DNA of 53,376 bases from Bacilli bacterium (lineage in GTDB: Bacteria; Bacillota_I; Bacilli_A; RFN20; CAG-826), in assembly GCA_023268805.1 (NCBI GenBank), contig JALRKT010000005.1, forward strand, positions 2,413 through 55,788. Direction: 5' to 3'. Each line of letters opens with the position of its first letter. Position 1 is the first letter of the stretch. Both the position numbers and the translations under genes were made by a program. The notes under the pieces were generated by a model, which was given only the letters and a program-made list of their open reading frames with translations, was not told the origin of the DNA and searched no databases. Positions 19,845 through 27,605 of this stretch are shown one piece after another.

Positions 19845-20516
19845 CTATTTTAAAGTGGGATGGAGTTTGTTTTTAACTTGAATTAATCCAAAGCCTAAGG
19901 CTCCAAAGATGCCCACTAACAACACAATAATAAACACGAATATTCCTAAATTACTGTAATTGTTAGGATTCACAAAGCCGTAATTGAATGCGGCTTCCCC
20001 GCTTTTAAACGTAAAGCTTAAACCAATGATGGTGTGAAAAATAAAATAAACAAACGGATAGATTAAAACGGTGATTGCGTTGCTATTTTTTAACGTACCA
20101 ACACCAGGGATCATAAAGAAAACCATGGTCATAAGGACGGTGGATAAATTGTGGTTGAGTAATTCCGAAAGACTCGAAACAGGATTCCATTGTCCTTGAA
20201 GCACGGGGTTGAGAACAAAGAATACGATAAAGAACACAATCAACGTATTAACGGTAATGATAATGACAAGTAATTTGTTCGTAATAAAGGTGAGTGTTTT
20301 TTCCCATTGAAATAGTTTACTCAAACCATAGGTGACAGACCAACCCGCAACCATTACATTGGTTTGATAGGTAAATAAATACCAAAATCGCCACCAGTCA
20401 TCGGTTTCGTCTAAAAGAAAATCGGCCACAAATTTTTCGACAAGAACGGCGGTTAACAATAATCCATACGCAAGAATGACCCAAGTTAACCAATGTTGTT
20501 TTAGTGTAAGTTTCAT
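19845..20516 (-). CDS. Pr6Pr-like six-helix membrane protein
   Basis: A 223-residue protein with six predicted membrane helices. The segment WYLFTYQTNVMVAGWSVTYGL and HTIIGLSFTFKSG recall the Pr6Pr family of prokaryotic six-helix membrane proteins, whose function is unknown. It has an AGGAG ribosome-binding site and a TATAAT box on the minus strand about 27 nt upstream, so it is a normal leadered unit. Confidence 0.55.
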   Translation of the reverse strand: MKLTLKQHWLTWVILAYGLLLTAVLVEKFVADFLLDETDDWWRFWYLFTYQTNVMVAGWSVTYGLSKLFQWEKTLTFITNKLLVIIITVNTLIVFFIVFFVLNPVLQGQWNPVSSLSELLNHNLSTVLMTMVFFMIPGVGTLKNSNAITVLIYPFVYFIFHTIIGLSFTFKSGEAAFNYGFVNPNNYSNLGIFVFIIVLLVGIFGALGFGLIQVKNKLHPTLK

Positions 20517-20586
20517 CCATTTAACTCCTTTTAAATTGATATCATTATAATTCCAAAAAAAATATTTACAATTACACTCGTAAACA

Positions 20587-20615
20587 TTGCACGAAATCTC
20601 GTTAAATGATACTAT
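20587..20615 (+). promoter_or_regulatory. rpmE promoter
   Basis: TTGCAC (20587-20592), 17-nt spacer, TACTAT (20610-20615): one of the best SigA-type promoters in the window. The expected start is near 20622. Confidence 0.7.
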
Positions 20616-20628
20616 ACGTTAGCACTTA

Positions 20629-20653
20629 CTTTAAATCCGCTTGAGATTTAAGG
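20629..20653 (+). promoter_or_regulatory. Hairpin in the rpmE 5' leader
   Basis: CTTTAAATC (20629-20637) pairs with GATTTAAGG (20645-20653) over 9 bp with one G-U pair and a 7-nt loop. It lies between the predicted start and the GGGAG ribosome-binding site, so it could be a binding site for L31 autoregulation or an mRNA stabiliser. Confidence 0.45.
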
Positions 20654-20671
20654 CAGAAGGGAGCAACATTT

Positions 20672-20881
20672 ATGAAAAAAGGACTTCACCCCAACTACAA
20701 ATCTGTGACGGTGACGTGCATTAGCTGCGGTAACACCTTTGAATCGGGATCCATTCTTGATGAAATTCGTGTCGATACCTGCAACCAATGCCACCCATTC
20801 TTTACAGGTAAAGATCGTTCGACGAAGGTCGATGGTCGCGTGGATCGTTTCAATAAACGTTACGGCAACTTAAACAAATAA
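20672..20881 (+). CDS. rpmE: 50S ribosomal protein L31, zinc-binding form
   Basis: A 69-residue ribosomal protein with MKKGLHPNYKSVTVTCISCG at the start and the VDGRVDRFNKRYG end typical of L31. The pair CISC and CNQC gives the four-Cys zinc site of the zinc-containing form, the one normally replaced under zinc starvation. A ribosome-binding site GGGAG lies 8-9 nt upstream of the ATG. Confidence 0.97.
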   Translation: MKKGLHPNYKSVTVTCISCGNTFESGSILDEIRVDTCNQCHPFFTGKDRSTKVDGRVDRFNKRYGNLNK

Positions 20882-20891
20882 GGATTGTTAA

Positions 20892-20924
20892 AAAACCACA
20901 GGACGTCCATTCTGTGGTTTTTTC
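20892..20924 (+). terminator. rpmE terminator, overlapping the metG promoter
   Basis: AAAACCACAG (20892-20901) pairs with CTGTGGTTTT (20912-20921), followed by a T-rich run. The metG TATAAT box begins at 20927, so terminator and promoter are fused. Confidence 0.9.
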
Positions 20925-20926
20925 TT

Positions 20927-20939
20927 TATAATAAACATC
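20927..20939 (+). promoter_or_regulatory. metG -10 box, predicted leaderless mRNA
   Basis: TATAAT (20927-20932) ends 7 nt before ATG 20940, with no Shine-Dalgarno sequence. The spacer AAACATC nearly repeats the one before dnaA (ACAAACATC). Confidence 0.6.
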
Positions 20940-22526
20940 ATGAAAAATAAATTTTATATCACCACCCCCATTTATTACCCAAGTGCCAAGTTACACATTG
21001 GCCATGCGTATTCTACGACGGTCACCGATGTGTTAGCCCGTTATAAACGACTCAAAGGCGTTCCTACTTATTTTTTAACAGGAACCGATGAACACGGCCA
21101 AAAGATTCAAGAAACTGCAGAAAAAAACAGTAAAACACCGCAAGTGTTTGTCGATGATATAGTCGTGGGTATTAAAGACCTATGGGCAAAAATGCACATT
21201 TCTTATGATGATTTTATTCGCACGACCGAACCCCGTCACGAACAAAGGGTTCAAGACATTTTTTCGCAACTTCTAAAACAAGGAGATATTTACTTATCCA
21301 AATATGCAGGGTGGTATTGCACGTATTGCGAATCCTTTTGGACAGAAACCCAAGTGGGTGAGCAACACCTTTGTCCGGATTGCCAACGCCCCGTTCATTT
21401 AGAAGAAGAGGATGCTTATTTTTTCCGCATGAGTAAGTATGCCGACCGATTGGTGGAATATTACGAAAAAAATCCTTTGTTTATTACACCTGAATCGCGT
21501 AAAAACGAAATGTTGAATACGTTTATTAAGCCGGGATTAGAAGACCTTTGTGTTTCAAGAACATCCTTCACTTGGGGGGTACAAGTGAAAGAAGATCCTC
21601 GCCATGTCGTTTATGTTTGGTTAGACGCTTTAACAAACTATATTACCGCGCTTGGTTATGGTACCAAAGAGGATGAAAAATATCAGTCCTTTTGGGTAGA
21701 TCCCGAAAGTGAAATTGTGCACATTGTCGGTAGTGACATTACTCGATTCCATGTGATTTATTGGCCGATTTTTTTGATGGCGTTAGGTCTACGATTACCC
21801 GACCGCGTCGTTGCCCATGGTCTACTCATGATGAAAGATGGGAAAATGTCGAAGTCCAAAGGCAACGTCATTGACCCGCTCCCCATTATTGAAAAATACG
21901 GGGTGGATACACTTCGCTATTACATCGTCCGCGAAACCATTTTTGGCAGTGACGGTCAATTTACACCTGAACAATTTATTGAACGTACGAATATTGATTT
22001 AGTCAACGACTATGGTAATTTGTTAAATCGCACCCTTAACATGGTGAAAAAGTATTTTAATGGAGCGGTTCCTAGCAAGGTGAGTAACTATACAGAGTTT
22101 GATGATCAACTCGTAGGCTTGCTCGAAGTCACACTTTCCCAATTTGAAAACCTCATGGATCAACTCAAAGTAACGGAGGCCTACATGGTGGTTAATCAAC
22201 TCGTTTCCCGGGCGAATAAATACATTGATGAATCACAACCTTGGGTGCTTGCGAAAGACCCTGAAAAGAAGGCTCAACTCGAAACCGTCATGCATCACTT
22301 GATTGATGTATTAGTGACGGCAACCACATTATATAGCCCGATTTTGGTGGAAACTGCACCCAAAGCATATTATCAACTTGGTATCACCAATCCGCCCTCC
22401 TTTTATGTTTTAAAGAAACGTGATTATGTGGACGGATTATTGAACCAATCCCCTCAACCCTTATTCCCACGATTAGATCCAACACTTGAAATAAGCAACA
22501 TTCAATCGATGATTGTAAAAAAATAA
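20940..22526 (+). CDS. metG: Methionyl-tRNA synthetase
   Basis: Class I synthetase (528 aa) charging initiator and elongator tRNA-Met. The HIGH motif is KLHIGHAYS (from about 18), the zinc knuckle has CTYC and CPDC (about 126-150), and the KMSKS loop is GKMSKSKGNVI. It ends soon after the anticodon-binding helical domain, so it lacks the C-terminal EMAP/tRNA-binding domain present in longer (about 650 aa) bacterial forms. Confidence 0.96.
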   Translation: MKNKFYITTPIYYPSAKLHIGHAYSTTVTDVLARYKRLKGVPTYFLTGTDEHGQKIQETAEKNSKTPQVFVDDIVVGIKDLWAKMHISYDDFIRTTEPRHEQRVQDIFSQLLKQGDIYLSKYAGWYCTYCESFWTETQVGEQHLCPDCQRPVHLEEEDAYFFRMSKYADRLVEYYEKNPLFITPESRKNEMLNTFIKPGLEDLCVSRTSFTWGVQVKEDPRHVVYVWLDALTNYITALGYGTKEDEKYQSFWVDPESEIVHIVGSDITRFHVIYWPIFLMALGLRLPDRVVAHGLLMMKDGKMSKSKGNVIDPLPIIEKYGVDTLRYYIVRETIFGSDGQFTPEQFIERTNIDLVNDYGNLLNRTLNMVKKYFNGAVPSKVSNYTEFDDQLVGLLEVTLSQFENLMDQLKVTEAYMVVNQLVSRANKYIDESQPWVLAKDPEKKAQLETVMHHLIDVLVTATTLYSPILVETAPKAYYQLGITNPPSFYVLKKRDYVDGLLNQSPQPLFPRLDPTLEISNIQSMIVKK

Positions 22527-22539
22527 AAGCGCTTACAAG
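22526..22539 (+). promoter_or_regulatory. LacI/CcpA-type operator, distal copy
   Basis: AAAAGCGCTTACAA contains the palindromic core AAGCGCTT (22527-22534). Read on the minus strand it is close to the cre pattern TGnAAnCGnTnnCA. It sits upstream of the sugar operon promoter. Confidence 0.5.
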
Positions 22540-22545
22540 AAAGTA

Positions 22546-22574
22546 TTGAAATCGCTTTCATTTTTTACTATTCT
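22546..22574 (+). promoter_or_regulatory. Sugar operon promoter overlapped by an operator
   Basis: TTGAAA (22546-22551), 17-nt spacer, TATTCT (22569-22574). The operator TGAAATCGCTTTCA (22547-22560) is a near-perfect inverted repeat of the cre/LacI type and covers the -35 box, so a bound repressor would block RNA polymerase. Confidence 0.6.
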
Positions 22575-22616
22575 AAAAGTATCAAATCCGTAAGAAACGG
22601 AGGAAGGAAGTAGAAA

Positions 22617-23912
22617 ATGAAAAAGTTAGGCTTTTTCGCAAGTTCATTGTTAGCCGTTACTGCATTGGCTGGCTGTGGTGGATCAAGTGATTCGATTTAC
22701 ATGCTCCAAAACAAACCAGAAATCGATGCAGCGCTTCAAGCATTCGCTGAAGCTTACACCGAAGAAACCGGTGTAGAAATGAAAGTCACGTCGTGTGGTG
22801 GGGATCTTTGCCAATTAGGAACCCAACTCCAAGCTGACATCGCCGCGGGGGAAGCCCCAGACATCTTTGTTATTGATGGTATCCCAGCATACGAACAATA
22901 CGAGGATATGATTGCTGATCTTTCTGACGAACCATGGGTTGAAGACACGGATGTGGCCTTCAAAGTCGATGGTAAGGTTGTTGGTTTCCCTGTTGCCATT
23001 GAAGGTTGGGGTATGGCCTACAACAAAGACTTAATTGACGAATTTAACGCGTTACCAGGTGTGACACCTATCGATGTCACCGAACTTACCAATTATGACG
23101 CTTATGTTGCTGCCTTTGCTGCTTTAGATGCAGAAAAAGTCGCCTTAGGCATTGATTCGGTCGTTTCGATGGCAGGTGGTGCCGCGGGGATGAGTTGGGT
23201 CACCAATGACCACAACTTTAACAGTTTACTTTCTGCAGGTCTTGAATACGGTGATTTATCCGTGGTTGAAGATCTTTTAGAAGGAACCGTTGATCGTACC
23301 CGTTTAGGCTATTATGCTGACTGGGTCAACCTCCTCTTTACCTACGCAGACGAAACCGTCTTACGTACGGGTGGTTATAACGAACAAGTCGGTGCTTTCG
23401 CGGAAGAAAAAGCCGTCTTCTTACACCAAGGTAACTGGGTTGAACCATTCTTGGGTGATGCCGAAGCGACCTTCGCTCGTGGCTTTGCTCCTCATGGTGT
23501 GTTCCCAGCCAGTGTCCAAGAAACCGATGGTATCTTCGTTGCCGCTCCTTCATGGTATGTGGTGAATGCCCAAGCTCCTGAAGCGCGTCAACAATTAGCC
23601 AAAGATTTCTTAACCTACATGGCGACAACGGAAGCCGGTCATAAATACATGGTTGAAGAAGCCGGTAATATTCCTGCCTTCAAATCCGTGGAATTATCAC
23701 CCACCGCTCCTTTATCTGTCTCGGTCCAAGAATGGGCTGCAGAAGGTAAAATCTATAGCTGGAACCAATACTACTTTAACGGTGATTTCCGTTATAACGA
23801 ATTAGGTCCTATCTATACCCGCTTAGCCAATGGTGAAATTACTCCAGGACAATTTGAAACCCTCATGACCATTGCCTTAGAAGGGTATCCAGATTTCCTT
23901 GCCAACCTTTAA
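22617..23912 (+). CDS. Sugar ABC transporter substrate-binding lipoprotein
   Basis: Extracytoplasmic solute-binding protein of the MalE/UgpB type (431 aa, family 1) with lipobox ALAGC (Cys20). It presents the sugar to the membrane permeases encoded downstream. Visible family features are PDIFVIDGIPAYEQYEDM, VVGFPVAIEGWGMAYNKDL and LTYMATTEAGHKYM. A GGAGG ribosome-binding site precedes it. It is the first gene of the operon and is followed by a hairpin that should make it more abundant than the permeases. The linked amylosucrase suggests sucrose or a related glucoside as the substrate. Confidence 0.9.
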   Translation: MKKLGFFASSLLAVTALAGCGGSSDSIYMLQNKPEIDAALQAFAEAYTEETGVEMKVTSCGGDLCQLGTQLQADIAAGEAPDIFVIDGIPAYEQYEDMIADLSDEPWVEDTDVAFKVDGKVVGFPVAIEGWGMAYNKDLIDEFNALPGVTPIDVTELTNYDAYVAAFAALDAEKVALGIDSVVSMAGGAAGMSWVTNDHNFNSLLSAGLEYGDLSVVEDLLEGTVDRTRLGYYADWVNLLFTYADETVLRTGGYNEQVGAFAEEKAVFLHQGNWVEPFLGDAEATFARGFAPHGVFPASVQETDGIFVAAPSWYVVNAQAPEARQQLAKDFLTYMATTEAGHKYMVEEAGNIPAFKSVELSPTAPLSVSVQEWAAEGKIYSWNQYYFNGDFRYNELGPIYTRLANGEITPGQFETLMTIALEGYPDFLANL

Positions 23913-23934
23913 TTCGTAGCTAATTAGACATACG

Positions 23935-23968
23935 AAGGAAAGGGATTTACCTCCCTTTCCTTTCTTTT
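23935..23968 (+). terminator. Partial terminator between binding protein and permease genes
   Basis: AAGGAAAGGGA (23935-23945) pairs with TCCCTTTCCTT (23952-23962), followed by TTCTTTTG. A leaky terminator or mRNA-stabilising hairpin at this place is a common way to raise the ratio of binding protein to permease. Confidence 0.75.
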
Positions 23969-23983
23969 GTTGGAGGATACGGT

Positions 23984-24919
23984 GTGATCAAACAATCATC
24001 AAAAATCTCATTATTTTTTAAAAAACATCAAAAATCGTTAGTTTTTTGGGGATTTCTCGCACCGGCTCTTCTTGCGTTCGTTTTTACAATTATTATTCCG
24101 TTTTTCTTGGGACTTTATTATTCCTTTACCGACTGGCGTGGTTTCGGAACCCCGGAATTCATTGGTTTTGAAAATTACATTCGTTTATTTACCGCAGGTG
24201 GGAATGAAAGCATTCGCTTTATTTATTCACTCATCATTACGTTTGTTTTTGCGGCCATCAATATTGTCTTACTTAACATTATTTCTTTCTCGCTCGCCTT
24301 GCTTGTGACCCGCGGATTAAAGTTTCAAAACTTTTATCGCGTTGGATTCTTCCTACCCAATCTCATTGGGGGTATCGTCTTAGGTTACTTATGGAAATTT
24401 ATTTTTAATAACGTCGTTCCTGATGTGACATTGCTCGCGAGTGGTGAATCCTTTTTAATGCTCGCGGATCGTAACACCGCCATCTTAGGTATCTCTTTAA
24501 CTTGGGGTTGGCAGTACGCGGGTTATCTCATGATGATTTATGTCACCGCGATTCAAAATATCCCTCAAGATATTGTGGAAGCCTCGGAGATTGATGGTGC
24601 CAAATTTATGCAACGCATTCGGCATATTATGCTACCCATGGTTGCTCCAGCCTTTACCGTGACGTTATTTTTAACCTTAATTAATTCTTTTAAGCAATTT
24701 GATGTGAACTTCGCTTTAACCGCTGGAGGTCCATCCACTGAATTCCAAGGCTTATCCTTATGGGGGACCAAACTCATCTCCATGTACATTCTTGATACGT
24801 ATCAAGTAAGTTTGAGACCTGCGCTTGCCCAAGCTCAAGCAGTCATATTTTTTATCGTATTAACACTCATATCAATCATTCAAGTGCAATATAACAAACG
24901 TAAGGAGATTGAAGCATGA
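23984..24919 (+). CDS. Sugar ABC transporter permease, MalF/UgpA type
   Basis: Inner-membrane permease (311 aa) with six predicted helices and the EAA loop VEASEIDGAKFMQRIRHIML (about 198-217) that contacts the ATPase. It starts at GTG 23984 with TGGAGG 7 nt upstream, and its end overlaps the next permease as ATGA. It forms the translocation channel with that protein. Confidence 0.92.
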   Translation: MIKQSSKISLFFKKHQKSLVFWGFLAPALLAFVFTIIIPFFLGLYYSFTDWRGFGTPEFIGFENYIRLFTAGGNESIRFIYSLIITFVFAAINIVLLNIISFSLALLVTRGLKFQNFYRVGFFLPNLIGGIVLGYLWKFIFNNVVPDVTLLASGESFLMLADRNTAILGISLTWGWQYAGYLMMIYVTAIQNIPQDIVEASEIDGAKFMQRIRHIMLPMVAPAFTVTLFLTLINSFKQFDVNFALTAGGPSTEFQGLSLWGTKLISMYILDTYQVSLRPALAQAQAVIFFIVLTLISIIQVQYNKRKEIEA

Positions 24920-25776
24920 CCCGTAAAAAACGAAGCACCCTCTTGCTTGAAATCCTCACGATTCTTTTGTTTGTCATTTTCTTTTCGCCGTTTGTCATAT
25001 TGTTAATGAATGCCTCGAAAGAAACTTCCTTTGAAGTGTTAACCGATCCGCTTGCGCTCACAGGAACATTCGCACAATTATTAACGAATATGGAGGAAGT
25101 CTGGACTTCTACGAACACGCAATATCAACAAGCCTTCGTTAACTCCATCATTATTACCACGGGCTCCTTGATTGCCATTGTCGTGGCATCGTCGATGGCC
25201 GCCTGGGTCCTTGTGCGAACAAAGACTAAGGTTTCCAATCTTATCTTTTTATTGTTTGTGGTCGCGATGATTATTCCGTTCCAAGTCGTTATGATTCCGC
25301 TTGTTTCATGGTTTAGAACGTTAAGGGATGTCACTGGCATTCCGTTTTTACGAAGTCATTTTGGTATGATTTTTGCGTACGTTGGGTTTGGTGCTCCGCT
25401 GTCTATCTTTATGTATCATGGTTTCATGAAATCCATTCCGTATGAACTTGAAGAAGCAGCAGAAATTGATGGGTGTAACAAAGTTCAAACGTTTATTTAC
25501 ATCGTTTTCCCCATCCTCAAACCGATTACGATTACGATTATGCTGTTGAATGGCATTTGGATTTGGAATGACTTCCTACTACCGTTATTAATCGTCGGAA
25601 AAGGCACGCCTTTCCAAACCGTTCCGTTGGCGATTGTAAACTATGTTGGCGCCTTCGTCGCCGAATACCAATTTCTCTTATCTGCCGTCTTAATTGCGAT
25701 GATTCCCGTGATTATTCTCTTCTTGTTTGCACAAAAGTATATTATTAAAGGGATGGTCGCAGGATCGATTAAATAA
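24916..25776 (+). CDS. Sugar ABC transporter permease, MalG/UgpE type
   Basis: Second permease (286 aa), with about six helices and the EAA loop EEAAEIDGCNKVQTFIYIVF. The typical C-terminal segment AQKYIIKGMVAGSIK is present. No ATPase gene lies in the operon, so a shared MsmX/UgpC-type ATPase encoded elsewhere must power the transporter. Confidence 0.92.
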   Translation: MTRKKRSTLLLEILTILLFVIFFSPFVILLMNASKETSFEVLTDPLALTGTFAQLLTNMEEVWTSTNTQYQQAFVNSIIITTGSLIAIVVASSMAAWVLVRTKTKVSNLIFLLFVVAMIIPFQVVMIPLVSWFRTLRDVTGIPFLRSHFGMIFAYVGFGAPLSIFMYHGFMKSIPYELEEAAEIDGCNKVQTFIYIVFPILKPITITIMLLNGIWIWNDFLLPLLIVGKGTPFQTVPLAIVNYVGAFVAEYQFLLSAVLIAMIPVIILFLFAQKYIIKGMVAGSIK

Positions 25777-25793
25777 CCCTTTGTGAGGAGTCT

Positions 25794-27605
25794 ATGATGG
25801 CGATTTCCCCGACGCTTTTGACTGAAATTGAAACCCTTTACCGCCGGATTTATGGTGATGAATTATTCGCAATTCACGGACGCGCTTTTTTCTCACTTCT
25901 TGAACGTTATCACTCAAAACGGCCTTCATGGTTAAAAAAGATGGACGAAAACCCTCAATGGTTTCAACAAGCCAATATGATTGGGATCACTTTATACATT
26001 GATTTATTTTCGAAGGATTTAACAGGACTTCAATCGAAAGTGGATTACTTTCAATCGATGGGTGTTCAATACATTCATCTCATGCCCTTACTAAAAGCGC
26101 GTGAAGGCAATAATGACGGTGGCTATGCGGTAGAAGATTATCAAGCCATTGAACCACGTCTGGGGGACATTGCTACCTTCCAAGACGTCATTAAAACCTA
26201 TATGGATCACGGTATTTATATCGCAATCGATTTTGTGCTCAATCACACGGCCAAAGAACATCGATGGGCTAAAAAAGCGCTTGAAGGTGATCCGTTTTAT
26301 CAGGCCTATTATTTGATGTATGACAATGAAGTGATTCCCAACGAATTCAATAAGACGGTACCCGAAGTCCTTCCCGACATTTATCCGGGTAACTTCACGT
26401 ATTATCCTGAGATTAAAAAACACGTTTTTACCTCCTTTTCGGAGTTCCAATGGGATTTAAATTTTGCGAACCCTTACGTCCTACATGACATCGTTGATAT
26501 CTTTTTATGGATGGCCGATATGGGGGTAGCGATGATTCGCCTCGATGCGATTCCCTTCTTATGGAAAGAACTTGGAACCACGTGTCGAAATTTACCCCGT
26601 GTTCACGATTTAATGCGGTTATTCCAAGCGGTAAAACAAGCGGTAGCCCCGGGCGTAGCGATTCTTGGAGAAGCGATTGTGGAACCCGAACAAATCTACC
26701 ATTACTTTGGTACAGAAAAACAACCCGAATGCGATGTTCTTTATAACGCGATTTCCATGGTGAATATTTGGGATGCCATCGCCACACGTGATACGCGGAT
26801 GATGGCCCATGAACTAACGCGCTTTCCTGCGCCCAAACACGCAACATGGATGAATTATGTCCGCTGCCATGATGATATTGGTTGGGGGTTTAATGAAGAT
26901 TTTATTCGTTCGACAGGAAGAGACCCTTATTTGCATAAACATTATTTGATTTCTTTTTTTAATGGGTCATTCCCCTATTCCTTTGCCCGTGGCCAAAACT
27001 ACCAAGAAAATGCCAAAACGGGTGATGCGCGTACAAACGGGACCCTTTCTGCGCTTTTAGGGTTTGAAGAAGCGATGGAAATCGGTCACCCGGAAATGAT
27101 CGAAAGAGCTTTTTTACGCTTTGAACTCATCCACAAGCTTTTATTTACGCTCCCCGGTATGCCTTTGATCTATTCCGGGGATGAATGGTTACAACCGAAT
27201 GATAAAAATCATGCTGATAAACCCGGTAAAAAAGATGGCCGGTGGATGCATCGACCTGTCTTTGCCTGGGAAAAAGTTCAGCATCCCGAAAAATATCCGC
27301 TTGAATCGCGTGCGTTTACATGGTTAAACACGTTGATTCGTTTTCGCCAAACCGAAGCCCGTTTTTCAAACCAAGCATCCTTTCAGGTGCTTCCAAGCAC
27401 AGAGGATGCGGTCTTAATCCTCCAACGCGATGAGGAAAAACCATTGATTGCCATTTTTAACTTTTCTGAATTCCCGAAAATGATTCATCTCCCGACCGGT
27501 CAAGGATCACTCGTTTTAACGGATCCTTTCACGTTAAAAACCAAAAACGTTTTTGACGGTCAATGTCATCTTGATCCATACGAATCGTGCTTTTTTAATC
27601 TTTGA
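25794..27605 (+). CDS. Amylosucrase (GH13 subfamily 4)
   Basis: Cytoplasmic GH13 enzyme (603 aa) that transfers glucose from sucrose onto an alpha-1,4-glucan and releases fructose. Landmarks match amylosucrase rather than amylase: IRLDAIPFLWKELGTTCRNLP (nucleophile Asp251), ILGEAIVEPEQ (acid/base Glu293), NYVRCHDDIGWGF (Asp360), GDARTNGTLSALLGFE, and an N-terminal helical domain before the barrel. The three catalytic residues lie 33-35 positions before those of the Neisseria enzyme, as I recall it. It has no signal peptide. GAGGAG is 3 nt from ATG 25794 and 6 nt from ATG 25797; either may start. Sucrose hydrolase is the main alternative. Confidence 0.85.
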   Translation: MMAISPTLLTEIETLYRRIYGDELFAIHGRAFFSLLERYHSKRPSWLKKMDENPQWFQQANMIGITLYIDLFSKDLTGLQSKVDYFQSMGVQYIHLMPLLKAREGNNDGGYAVEDYQAIEPRLGDIATFQDVIKTYMDHGIYIAIDFVLNHTAKEHRWAKKALEGDPFYQAYYLMYDNEVIPNEFNKTVPEVLPDIYPGNFTYYPEIKKHVFTSFSEFQWDLNFANPYVLHDIVDIFLWMADMGVAMIRLDAIPFLWKELGTTCRNLPRVHDLMRLFQAVKQAVAPGVAILGEAIVEPEQIYHYFGTEKQPECDVLYNAISMVNIWDAIATRDTRMMAHELTRFPAPKHATWMNYVRCHDDIGWGFNEDFIRSTGRDPYLHKHYLISFFNGSFPYSFARGQNYQENAKTGDARTNGTLSALLGFEEAMEIGHPEMIERAFLRFELIHKLLFTLPGMPLIYSGDEWLQPNDKNHADKPGKKDGRWMHRPVFAWEKVQHPEKYPLESRAFTWLNTLIRFRQTEARFSNQASFQVLPSTEDAVLILQRDEEKPLIAIFNFSEFPKMIHLPTGQGSLVLTDPFTLKTKNVFDGQCHLDPYESCFFNL

